64,000 nucleotides of DNA. It comes from Lichenostomus cassidix (lineage: Eukaryota > Chordata > Aves > Passeriformes > Meliphagidae). The notes under the pieces are model-generated. The model saw only the letters and a list, made by a program, of their open reading frames with translations. It did no database searches and was not told the DNA's origin. This document shows positions 37,346 to 49,242 of this stretch, one piece after another. Positions within the stretch are counted from its first letter, which is position 1. Each line of letters begins with the position of its first letter. The translations under genes and the position numbers were made by a program. The stretch is taken from positions 1,798,001 to 1,862,000 of the forward strand of contig CM039185.1 in assembly GCA_008360975.2 (NCBI GenBank), given 5' to 3'.

Positions 37346-37521
37346 GTACAAGGATGGCAAACTGATCAAGGATAACCACACGTGCTACGAGCCAGATCCT
37401 CTGAAATACAGGCTGGGAATACGAGATGTGAGACCCAAACACGCAGGGAACTACACCATGGTGCTGAGCAACCCCAAATACGGCCTCTACAAGAACCTCA
37501 CCATGCAGCTGGTGGTGACAG
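37346..37521 (+). CDS. KDRL: Exon 9: second half of Ig4
   Basis: Completes Ig4. Acceptor ccaaacag|GTACAAGG and donor GACAG|gtaagg; 58 codons plus one base after the split Trp, phase 2 to phase 1. It opens WYKDGK, as in KDR (WYKNG), and contains IRDVRPKHAGNYTMVLSN with the family AGNYT F-strand and no Cys there. Two oddities: the usual Asp of the D-x-G-x-Y signature is His (KHAGNY), and a lone Cys occurs in DNHTCYEP. Sequons are NHT, NYT and NLT. The end, KNLTMQLVVT, matches the FNL/KNLT strand of FLT1. Confidence 0.94.
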
Positions 37522-40500
37522 GTAAGGACTCCATGTGTGTCATTCCTTCTCCTGGGTTATTTCTTCTGGTTTGTGTCATCCTGCTGTGCCAGCCGGCAGG
37601 AATGGGTGGCATTTCTCAGGGTTTGGCACTGCACAGAGATCACCACCTCACTCAGGAAGCACTGACCAGTCATTGCAGCTGCTCTGAGGAGTTAGGTGAC
37701 ACTGGGTCATTGAAGTCCCCTCCCCTGGGACACTGCACTGGGACAGCAGCTCCACACAGGGAAGAGAAAATGCCTGCAAAGTGCACAAACTTCCCCTTTG
37801 GATAGGTGCTTGGGAGGATATCGAGTAGAGAGGGCTTAGAACTAGGGGCAGAGTTTCCCAAGAGAAGGGCTGGAAGTTTTATCCCCTGAGATTTCAAACC
37901 AGCTTGGGCTGAGCACTGGAGAACATCTGCTGGGACAGGAAGAGTCGCAGTGGGGCTGGCGGAAGGAACTGGAGAAGCTGCCCTGGCTTTTCTGTCTGTC
38001 CATCATCCTGCTCCAGAGCCACTCTCCCACTCTGTGCTTTCTGTTCTGTCACTTCTCTGCTGGCAGCACTTGAGGGACAGGTTCATTTCCAGGGGGATCT
38101 GGAGAAAACCATGGTGTGCACTGAAGTGGCTTCACTTGCCTGAGAGGGAAAATAGATATTGGAATGCCATTTATTAACCTCCCTCACTGGGATCATGGAG
38201 GACAGAGCCACTTGGTCTCTTTGTACATCCACTGCCTCTTTTTTGAATTTGGCAATAGAGGTTGAAGTAGGAGTTGAGCAAAAGTTAGCTCTGCTGCCCT
38301 TTAAATTTCCCAAGGATCACTTGGGCAGTGAGGTAGATAAAGTTATTGAGACAGGTTTGCTTTCTTTTCCTGGTGAATTCTTCTCTCCTTACCCTCTTTA
38401 CTCCTAAAAATATTCTCAATTGTCCAATTTTTACATACTTAAGTATTGTTGCACCATGTCACTTCCAGCTGTTGTGTCTTTCTCATTTCACCTTTCCCAA
38501 AGCAATAATGCCTTAAAAATGGAGAACGTGTCACTTGGGCACATCTGGCCTATTAAAAATGTTAAATCAGCTATGGTAGGTTAAAAAACCTTAAATAAGA
38601 CATAGATTAATGTGTGATCTAGGAGTTGAGGGAGCCAAGAACATGTTCACAGTCAGGTCCTGCAGCTCAGCTGAGGAGGAGGAACGTGTCAAGCTGCAGA
38701 ACTTGTCCACTTGAGATTGTTTTTCCACACAATGGTTTTGCCTCTTCAGAGAACGGAAACGTTCAAAGGAAGAGAAAATTAAGAATGATAATAAACTATC
38801 TTGTCAAGGTAAATATTGGTGTTTGCGTGCAGAAGAGAACGTTTCCTTGAGGAGCCGCCGTTCCCCAAATAGGAACCACAAACAAACAGAGCTTTTTTCT
38901 AGCAGCAAGATGCTATTTCAGGATTCAGCCAGCCCAGGCTCACCAGTGCAGCACAAGCCTTTCATCTCCAGGCTGTGGCCAAGCCTGGGCCATCCCACCC
39001 CTCACAGTGCTGCTCATCCTCAGCCTTGCCAGGGCTCAGCCTAGCAAATCAGCAATAATTATTAATTGCAAACCCCCCGTTTCCCAAAGTCCAGCAGCTG
39101 CAGGAGTGTTCCCAACTGTCCTGTGGTGGAGCACAGGAAAACCACACAGCAAGTCACTTTTGTGGGGACAGAAGGTCAAGGAAGGAGAGCAGCCCAGGGG
39201 AAGCCCTGCCCAGGGGTGCCTGGAGGCTGCAGGCACAGAGGCTTTGCTTGGCTGGACTGCCACACAACACCAGAATTCTGCCATCCTGGCCAGGCTCCTC
39301 CCTGCAGCAGCTCCCTGATGTGCTGGGTGTGAAGCTCTCAGCCCACGAGAGAGGCATTTCACTGAGATTCATGTGGGTAGAGACCAAAAGGGCAAATTTA
39401 GCTCCTGAAGCTTCTCCAAACTGCCCTTGCTCTTGTGTTTCCATCAGAGTGCAGAGACAGCTCTGTCAGATCTGGACAGCCTTTGGTTTGCTTTCAAGTG
39501 CACTCTGAAGCTCCAAATTGAAAAGCAGACTGGAATTTTCCCCTTAACTCTGCACAAATAACCTGGCCCTCTATCTCCAGCCATCAGGACTGATACCTTG
39601 CTATCACATCTGAACAGATTAAATTGCTGGGAGTTTCAGCAGACTCCTAGACAAGAGGAGACCAAAACACACTTTGTAGCCCCTTTCTGCAGGGATTACC
39701 TTGCCCAGCACTGAAAGAAACCTCCTCTGAGCTGGAGGTGTGATTAATGTCCCTGCTCAGAGCCACAGGCAGTCCACAATTGCTGGAGCTGGACTTTGAA
39801 CACAGGGATTAGTGGAGTTGATGGAAAAAATCCTCTTGGGCTTCAAGTGGTTGAAGTATCAGTTTTGCATCGTGTCCCAAAGGTGGAGCCTGCAGCAGTT
39901 CAGCACCTGATAAACCTCCTGCTGAGTAATAACCACGTACCCTGAGAGCCAGGAGCAATTTCTGTGTGAATAACAGCACTGCTCCCGAAATCCAGGGCCA
40001 GCCTTTCATTTCAGAGGGGCATCTGCCAAAGAGAGCGAGTTCTGATCCACGCTGGTAAAGAAAAGAGAGAAAATTACATAACCAGACCTTGGAATGAGGA
40101 GATAAATGTCATTTGAATGTTTTCTGTTGCTGCAAGGGGCCACTGCAGTGCAGAAATGATCAGTAATCACACAGCCCCCTCTTCTGAGAGTCTCTTCACA
40201 ATAATCCATCAGAGATGTGCCACAGGTCCTCAGCTGGCACTCAGCGTGCTGTGACAAAGCCATCAGCTGCACATTTGGGCTGGGTGTAGAGGAAGTTTAA
40301 AGTTAATTTTGTTGTGAATTGTTTTTCACAAACAAAGTACAAACAGCAGCAGGGCTTGTCCCTCAGACTGCACTGGAATCATTTTGGTAGAGTGTTTTAT
40401 CCCCAATAATGGCAGCAGAGGAGAGCCCTTTAAGCAGGATGAGTAGAAGATCAGAAATGCCCTGCCTAGCCCTGTGGGAAGTGTCTCTCCTGACCTGCAG

Positions 40501-43500
40501 GTTTCCTTGGAGTCACCTCCTCGGTGTTTCATTGGGAGCAATCCCAGAGTTCTGCCCCACTGCGAGCACAGGGTGTTCCACTCCATGGCAATGAGTAAAA
40601 CATTAGGAGCTCCTTCCCCCAAAGTTCCATTTGGCCACAAAACTGAGGAATAGCTGCATAGGGATAGGTGGAGAGGGAGCAAACTGGGCAAATAACTGCA
40701 GAGCTGCAGGCTGGGAACTGAGAGAACAAGGTGCAGCAAGGAGCTCCCTGGCCCAGAGGGAAGAGAATTGTGCTGCTATTCCAAAAATTCCTCTTTAAGA
40801 AGTGGCTTAGCTGTGCCTCTGGTCACCCCTGCTCCCACTGCAGCTGGAATTTAATCTTGCAGGAGCACATATCTCCGTGTGGAGTCACCTTGGCTCATTG
40901 TAGGACTCAAGTCCCCAGGAGGTAGCTGATTGCATTTTCAAAACACTCCTTCTTTACATATTTACACATCAAACACTGTCCAAGAAGCGGCGGGTTGCTG
41001 TGGTTTTGTTTTGTTTGATTAAATTCTTATTGAGAAAAGCTGCAAGAAAATAATGTCCTGAAGAATTTGGAAGGGAGGGAGCAAGGAGAAGGAACAATCC
41101 TAGTGAACAGCTGGTGGCTGAAAATCTGAGCTGGCCAAGAAGGAGAAATGTGGGAGAAAAAAAGTTATTCCGGGCTGGAGTGCAAAGCAGAACAAAACAC
41201 AAACAACCCCCTCAGATCTATTTCTGGGCAGGCAGACTGTGTCTCATCCTCACCCTTGTCCAAGTCATCTGCGTCCACCAGGGATCCTGCTGAGCCTTTT
41301 GGAGCAGCCAGAGTGCTCTGGCCACCACCTGGGGAGTGAGCAGTGTACTGAGGCAGCAGCTCATTCAAAAATGGCATGAATAAGCTCCTTCACCGCTTTG
41401 CCTTTCTTCTCTGTCCCAAAGTTTCTCTCCTGTGCTCCCTCAAGGCTCTTCCAGCAAACATTGCTTTGGCTTCCAGCTGCTCCAGCCAAGTGAAGTTACA
41501 TTCCCTCGTAGAGTCCTTGATCCCCCAAGCTTGTGCTCTATCTGTAAGAAAAGCAGGATTAAGTGCTGGAAATAACCTCCATGGTGGGCAGCAGAAACTC
41601 AGGATCCCATGAATTCCCCCTCTCCTGGGAAGGACTGGAATGAAGGGGATGCCTGGTCCTGGCTATGCCTCGATTTGTTACCAGGCAGAAGCAGCTCCCC
41701 AGCACTGAATGATGCCCTGCTCTGCAGCCAGGCCAGCTCGTCATATTTTGGTTTATAAATCAAAGGCAGTTCTGAGCCTGAGCTTCCTTGGCTTGCAGGG
41801 GATGAGTGGACATCAAAGGAGTCCCCAGTGATCTCCACAAACGCCAGGAAATACGTGGTGATCCATGTGAACAAAAGCCCATCACCTCCCCTGGAGCCAG
41901 AGAGGGCTGGAGAGGAAAGGAGCATTGAGGACGAGGGGAGTGCTTGTGTGTGGAAGGGTCTCTGAAATCCCTGAGAAAGAAGAATTTCTCTGGATTGTTC
42001 CAGAAATCCAGCTGATGTTTAGGCTGAGGATTCACACAAAGGCTTCCCTCTCCTGCACACCCCAGTGTCCTGCCAGGGCTGGGTTTCCTCTGTGCAGCAC
42101 ATCCAGCTCCTGCCCAGCTCCTTGGAGGATGCTCCACTCAGGAAAAGTCAAAACAGAAAACAGAATTTTCCACCTCCTGGGCCAGCCGAGCAAACTAGAA
42201 ATCCCCAAATAAAAGCCATCCAGCCATTGTTCCAATGTGTTCCTCCCCAAGTCCAAGGCTTTGCTTTCCTCCTGGATTCTGGAAGCAATGGATGCAGGAC
42301 AGGTGCTCCAATCCATGCTGCCAGCCTCAGTTATCAGGCACAGACAGGAGAGAAACAATGTTTTCTGGGGGATTCATGAAAGAAAAGAAAAAACGCAGCA
42401 GCACAAGGAGCACAAGGAGGCTGCAGTTACCTTTTCCCGCACACTGAGTATGACCAAATCCTGAAGAGTTTTCTCCCTGACATCATCCAAACCCTGCACA
42501 CTTGCAGCTCCCAGGAGAGCCCCTAATGGCAAAGTCAGATGAGTTATTTTCATTTTGCTGGAAGTGGCCAGAGCAATTTTAGGAAGAGGAAGGTGGGGGC
42601 CTGCTGGAGGTGGCCAGAAAGATCCAAAGCATTCCACTCACGTCTTTGCAGCAGCAATCTCTGTCTGACAGCCCCTGAAACCCCCAGTGAGGGGAAATGG
42701 CAGCACCTGCTGTCCATGCTGTCCCTCAGCCAAGCCTGCAGGTACATTCCCTGATTCTCCTCCTTTGGAAAGCAGGAAAAGGGGACTGAGAGAAAAATCC
42801 TAGAAAACAGCCTGCTCTGCTTAAAGCGAATTAGTTCATCATCACCCATTTGCTTCTGAACTCTTACCTTACAGAATATTCACTTGTGTTTCCATTAAGT
42901 GCTGTACAAACATCAGATGGAAGGCTCCCAAGTGCAAATATTTTTTGATTTTTGGGAAAGAGGAAAGAGAAATAGAAAACAACTTGCAACCCCATCAATG
43001 GTTTTAATGAAGCCCCATGTCCAGCAAAGTACATGAAGTTGAGACTAATGCTTCACTGGCCTCTCTATGTTATTTTAATGATGTGCTTAATGTGAAAAGT
43101 TTTTCTGAAGCCAGTTTAAATGGTAGTGGGGAAGGTGCAGAAACAGCAGTTCAGTCAGAGGTCACTGAAAGGAAAGCAGAGTTTCTCTAAAAGAGGCAGA
43201 GAAACTTTCTCCTTGCTGTCCTCTGTACTTGGATGCTCCTCTGGGTGACAGCTATCCAACCCATCGTGGCATCTGCAAGGAATTTAGGGAGACAAGAGTC
43301 TTGCAGAGGGGTTAATGTCCTAATCCTTGTCCATATTATCTGCTCCTCATGCCACCAACTGGAGCTAACAGCAGCCAGGAAGGTGAGATTTGCATAATGC
43401 TGATCAATTTGAAGCCTACAGAAAGCAGAAGTGCTTTTTGATTGCATTTCCCAGTGCAGCAGCAGGCAGGTCTTTAGTTATTCAGGTCAGCTCTCACAGC

Positions 43501-46500
43501 AGCAATTGCACCTCTGCAAGGCCAGCTGGGGATACAATCACACTTCAGCCAGGGAGGACGAAAACCCATTTATTTGGCTACATTTAAAGCCATCTGCACT
43601 GCCTGCCTTCCCCATGCAGCCAGGGAGCTGAGAGCTTTTAAGGTTTGTTTGGCTTCTGCTTGAGAAAGCTCAGCCTGGGGAGGGCCATGGGCAGGGGTGG
43701 GAGCTGAGGCTGGGAGGGAGCAGCAGATCCTGGGGAGGAGGGAATGGGAGGCACAAGTGGGAGAGAGAAGGAAGGAAAGGTGTGGAAAGATGTGCTCTGG
43801 CAGTGCTTGCAGAGGGATTTGTACCCTGAGCCTTCCCTGCATGGGCAGGGCAGAGAGTTGGAGCAGAACCCACTGTGCTGCTGAGTGAGCAGAGGTGAGA
43901 GGGAGAGCAGAGCTCTGGCTGCAGGGGGAGAGTTTCCTGAGGAGCTCTGCTGGGTGATCCTCAGCAATCCCAGTTTTGGGCTCCAAACCCCTCCCAGGCT
44001 GGTGAGAGAGCCTGGCCACAGGGGATTTGTGAAGCCTTGAGGAACCAGCCAGTCTGGGCACCTCTGAAGGGCCAGTGCCACCACAGAAACCAGCCAAGGT
44101 GTTCCCATCACCTGTGGAGACAACTGCAGAAAGAGGATTTGCCCCAGCAGTGGCAATGGCAAAGCTTCAGCTGCCTGCAGGGACACAGTCAGGGTGAAAT
44201 GGCCACGGCAGTGGGCAGAGGGTTGGGAAGTTTTTATCCCAGGAAATATCCCCACAGGAGGACCCCAATTTCCCCAGCACATCCTGCAGGGCCAGGGAGC
44301 ACCGTGTCAGTGTGGGAGGGTCCTGTCCCCATTGTGTCACCTGCAGGTGACAACACCTCCATCCCCACCTCTGAGGGGAAAGAGACACTGGGGAATGTGC
44401 TTCACTCTCAGAGATGGTGCCACAATCAGCCACCACCCCACATTCTGCTGTCAGGCACTGGGAAAGAACAGACAGGGAGGTGTTTTTAGCCAACCCCTCA
44501 AACCTTCAAAAAATAATGGCTTGATCATAAATAATGGTTGTTTCAATTGATGAATCATTTTGACTCACTTCAGGGCTCAAGTCATATTTAATAGTGCCAT
44601 AATTGTGGTGTGAAGGATTTGTTCCTCACTCGTGTATGTTCTTATTAGAATTGGAGCAAGTTGAAGTTATTATTTCTTTTTTAGAAGGACAATTTAAATG
44701 ACAGCCAACCAAGAATACAGAAAAAATCTCCTGATATTAAAAAGTTGTGATCAACCCTTGTCTCCCCCATACTCTTCAATTTCACACACACAAACAGCAG
44801 TCCCCCTGCCCAAGTGTGTAAAATTTTGTTTTTCCAGCTCAAAAAACATAACACAGGAGTAACCTTTCTCATAACACTTGTGTAACCTTTCACACTGAAC
44901 TTAGTCTTTCTCCAAGTGCAAATCACGCCTTTGAGGTCAGTCCAGACATGTCAAACACAGGATTTGAGACTGAAAAGAAAAACGTCCGAGATAATAAAAA
45001 ATGTGCTTCTCCCTCCAGGGACAATTTACAGAATTATTTTTATGATCAGAAATAATTTATTGATGGGAAATGAGATGCCAGTTTAGGAAATTCACCATTA
45101 GTCCCAACAGTTAGTGAATTGCTCAGGAATCTCCAAGCACTTGGAATTGCCACACCAAACAGGGGTCAGCATTTGGGTTTCTCAGGGGAAATGCTAATCA
45201 GGACCTACTGAAGGTCCTTTCCACAGCCAGTGTTTTATGACAGGATGGGATATGGCTGAACCTGCTCCAGTCAATACTCCTTCCATGGGGTGGAGAAGGA
45301 AATACTGATGTGTTTTCAGGCAATGCTGAGGTCAGAAGAGCTTTCAGAGCCTGGCCATGAGAAATGCCAAGTGAGTCCCACCAAGACACGGGATCAGCCT
45401 GGTCAGTGCTCTCCTAAGAGGGCTGGAAGGAAAAAAAAAGTCTATTTAAAAAAAGAGGGAAAGGGCTCAAGATTGATGAGGTGGGCAGTGGCTCGTATTT
45501 ACATATCTGGGGCCTCCTTGACAGCAGAAAAAATAAGTGAACCCAAAAAATAGAAATCTAATCTCCATTCACTTCCCAGCTTGTCAGGAGGGCTCTGTGC
45601 AGAGCAGCCTCCCTTGGCTGCACAGGGGTGTCCCACGGAGGGACCCACCAATAAATCTGTTTGATTTCCTGTTATGAGAAGCAGACAAAGAGCCACGGCC
45701 AGGGATGGGCAGAGCTGTCTGCACAAGGGAAGAGCCTGTGCTCTCACCCCAAACCCAACCCCAAACCCACCCTCTGTGAGGTTAGGGAAAGTTCAGTTCA
45801 CTTTGGGGCTTTTTTCCCGTTATTTCTCCTTTCCGTGCCTTCCCGTGGGAGCTGGAAGGAGAAGGACAAAGCATTTCTTTCCTGCTGGCAACGAGCAGCC
45901 CTGAAAGTGTCACAAAAAGTCTGCTCTGGAGAGATTTCCAGTCCGAGGGTGTGATCTTGCAACCCCTCCAGATGTGAGTAATGCAGTGACATTTTTAATG
46001 GGTCTGTGGTTGGTGAGAATTTCTTGGCATTTCTCTCCAAGTGTTTGCTCCACACCACTCCTTCCTTGCTTTCTTCTCCCCTCCATCCAGGGCACATTGC
46101 ACACACACAGAAAAGGAAGGATTTCACATGAAAAGGCCTTTTTCCCCAAAGCCCTGAGGAGTCACAATGGTGACTGCATTGCTGCCTGATAAGGTTCCTC
46201 TCGGGAGGTGACATCAGCACTCCAATCCCATTTTGCCCATGGACTGATCCTGATCCTGCAGCCCCTGGCCAAGAGATGCTCCATTGCATGAATTTTCCAC
46301 AAGCCCAGCAGGTCCCCACCAACATTTGAAAGGAATTAGGATGAATGTGGCAGCATTGCAATGTGTTTTGTGAAATGCCACGACCAACACCCATGTTTCT
46401 GTGAAGGAATATTTTCAGAACTGCTGGGAATTCCCCCACAGCATCAGGAGCCTCACTGGATCATCACTTCTCCCAGCAAAACGTTTCAAAACCTTCACTA

Positions 46501-46565
46501 GAAACATCACCATGGATGTAAATTTGCTCATTTGCATTTTTGTGGTTTAATTTTTTTTTCTTTAG
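37522..46565 (+). other. Intron 9 (9 kb)
   Basis: Separates Ig4 from Ig5. I see no exon, RNA gene or clear transposon in it. Open frames of 175-215 codons on the minus strand (for example 43638-44282 and 45798-46439) are compositional and match no family I know. Confidence 0.75.
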
Positions 46566-46716
46566 AGAGACCCAAGATCTATGAAAAGGAAACAGATTTT
46601 GATACGATTGTGCGGGTGGAATTGAGAAGCAAACAGAAAATCCAGTGCACAGCAAGTGGGAATCCTGAGCCGAGGATTGAGTGGAAGTGGCAGCCCTGCA
46701 ACCTCACAGGCACCCT
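46566..46716 (+). CDS. KDRL: Exon 10: first part of Ig5
   Basis: Start of Ig5. Acceptor tttctttag|AGAGACC and donor ACCCT|gtaagt; 151 nt, phase 1 to phase 2. Seen: RPKIYEKETDF (FLT1 has PQIYEK at this place), then KIQCTASGNPEPRIEWKWQ with the B-strand Cys and core Trp, then PCNLTG with an NLT sequon. PCN matches the family block W-W-x-PCN of FLT1. The second Cys, in PCN, probably pairs with the Cys that opens exon 11, as the extra cysteines of Ig5 do in other VEGFRs. The long loop seen in mammalian KDR and FLT1 is shorter here. Confidence 0.93.
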
Positions 46717-49136
46717 GTAAGTGGCATCCCTAGGGATGAACTTCTTCCTGAATTGTTGGGGAGTTTCAAGTCAGGTTTTCTTCCCACTCCATTCTATTTA
46801 TCTGAGCTAGAATCACAAGCAGAGGAAAGATCTCCAGGGCTCTGAGCCCAGCTCTGGTTGTATTTGTGCATCTTGGGTATGGCCTGACCTGTCAAATAAG
46901 CTTAAAGTGACTAAAGATCACTGAATTTCCTTTACCTTGACCAGCAATGTCCCTCTGACTTTCCCAGACCTTTCCCTAGCCCTGCTGAATGCTGTGAATG
47001 TTTGACAAAGGAAAACCATCAGGATTTGTGGGCAGAGCTAACACAGCAGACAAACCTGCTGAAGGCTTGGCTTCCTTTAGTTCCCATATGGATTGATGGC
47101 ACTTCCCAAGGGCTGTCTGCACTCTGCACACTGAGCACAGCTCCTGTGACAGCATCTGTGTGCCAGAGCCTGGAACAGAGAATTGTGTCTTCCTGGGAAC
47201 CCTTCTGTGCAGGAGGCTGAGGTGTGAACACACAGCAGTCACTGGGGCAGAGCTGCCAGAGGGGAGGGAGGCCAGGGAAAAGCCAGGAAGCCTTTGGAGA
47301 TTGGCCTGAAAGAGACATTCCCTTTGCTCCTGCAGTTCCCTGAGCAGAACTCAGGGTCTGCAGAGGGAGGCTCTGGCTGAGCCCCAATTGCTGCCCTGGT
47401 AGCCCCAGGGAGCATGCAGGAGCCAGGTCCTGCGCAATTCTGACCTCTTCAGCTCCTCCCTGCCATGAGAGGGATGAAATCAGGTGTTCCATCCATTAAA
47501 AAATGAAGACAGGTCTAGAAAGCAAGAGAGAAAATCAATCGCTGGATAGTTCCTTACTTTGTCACCAGTTACTGCTGGGAATGACAAGCCATGAGACAGG
47601 GGAAAGCCACAGAGAAGTCCTGTCTCAGGTCCAGTGCTGCAGCACAGGGATGTTGGGTGATCAGTCTCAGGCTGGGATGCCCTGGTGTGCTGCCCGAGGG
47701 AGATATCCCATGGTTACCTCTCCTGTGGGAATAAACACAGGGATTTGGTGGCTTTGGTGGCACTGCAGGGCAGCAGGAGCACAGGGGAGGGGCTCAGCAA
47801 GGGCAGAGTGGAAACACCACATGGAAACAGCTTCTGCATCCTCTAGGAAAGCCACAGAGATGACCCCAAATCTTTTCCAGCCCTTTCTGTCTGGGGCAGA
47901 GAATTGGCCATGAGTGCCGAATTAAACCAGACCCAAACCAGTGACCTGGTGGCAAAGGACCTCACATAACCCTGGCTGCAGCTCTCTGGCTCTCTGATCT
48001 TATCCATTTAAATACAATTGCAGAGTGCCTCTACCTCTGCTGGCCCCAGGGGCAGCCTTATCTTTCTGCAGCAGAGGCTGGAGGAGGATTCCTGTGGGAA
48101 ATGACACAGCCCCCGTTTCCTTCTGTTGTCTGACTTCCCTCTCTCTCTCTTTCTCTCCCCCCACTCTGCCTCAGCAGTGCCCTTTGAATCCCTGAGCAGC
48201 ACCATTGTTCCTCAGAGCTGGGATGTGATTGACTTCCTTTGAGCTTTGTCCCTTCATCCTCGGCACAGGATTGTGCCTCGCAGGAAGTCCCTCAAGACAT
48301 CTTCTAATGAATCCCTTCTGAGAGCCCTAAAGCCTCCCTGACCAGGGTGGTGCCCCTGTGCTTTGGGTGGGTTTGGCTGATTTCTGGAGGAGTTTCCTGC
48401 AGCCTCAGCTCTTGGTCAGCACCTATAAAATTTGATTTTACCTCCTGAAACCCTGTGGTGAGCCCAGAGCCCAGAGCATTTCTAGGAGTGAGCAGGGCTG
48501 TGTCTCTGCTTAGTTTTTGCAAGTTAAGGAAGCCTGGAAAGCCTTTTTCCCTGGATGGGGCAGATGGACCTTCCCACATGACGTGTTACACGCGCTGCTC
48601 CTTGCCCATGTTCCAAAATGAAGATTGATAACTGTCTTCTGAGGAATGTGCAGCATTAATGGAGCCTTCTGCTCCCTTCTGCTGTTCTGTCCCAGCATTT
48701 ATCCATTCTACTCCCTCAGCCCACACTTCCTGTTGGGAGCTGAGCAGAGACACTCAGCAACATCCACCTCGCCGTGGTTTGGAGTGACTGGCATTTTGAA
48801 TTTGGAAATATAACTCATATTAGGCAGATTAAACTCACATGATTTAATTAGCTGTCCAGGATTTTCCATTTTCAATCTTTGGAGAGTTTGGGGGGTTCAT
48901 TGCTGGTCATGGTCTGATCTTTCTTAGCTTCTGTGAAGGTGCTTTGAAAATAATTTTGAAATGTTGAGCTGAAGGATGGAGGAATTTCATAAAGAAGTAA
49001 CAGACTACAGCAGAAACAGCTTTTAGGACCTAAGACTATTGGTGTTAGGGATTTTAAGACCTAAAATTATTGTCTAAGACTCTCACTCCAATAATCCCTG
49101 CTTACCTTGAACACCCCTCTGCTTTTCTACCTCCAG
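46717..49136 (+). other. Intron 10 (2.4 kb)
   Basis: Runs from gtaagt to tacctccag, within Ig5. A pyrimidine-rich CT tract lies at about 48130-48161. Nothing else recognised. Confidence 0.85.
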
Positions 49137-49242
49137 GTGCAATCCCGAGGGACAGAAAGTTGTGGTTCAGGAGAACACAGTCCTGGGGAACAGGATCAGG
49201 AGCATCGAGAACATCCCCATGAGGCAGGGGGAGAAGACAAAG
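49137..49242 (+). CDS. KDRL: Exon 11: middle of Ig5
   Basis: Middle section of Ig5. Acceptor tacctccag|GTGCAATC and donor ACAAAG|gtatgt; 106 nt, phase 2 to phase 0. The peptide starts with the second loop Cys (CNPEGQ), has LGNRIRSIENIPM and ends QGEKTK. GNRI-SI matches FLT1 (GNRIESI) and GEKTK corresponds to the EGKNK segment that precedes VSTL in every VEGFR. Without its neighbours this exon would not be recognisable. Its place, phase and these two blocks make it secure. Confidence 0.9.

Noticed and set aside
43638..44282. 214-codon minus-strand open frame in intron 9
   Set aside because: Leu/Pro/Ser-rich compositional frame, overlapped by another frame of similar length.
45750..45775. Telomere-like CCCCAAACCC repeats
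   Set aside because: Only a few irregular units, not the vertebrate CCCTAA telomere repeat.
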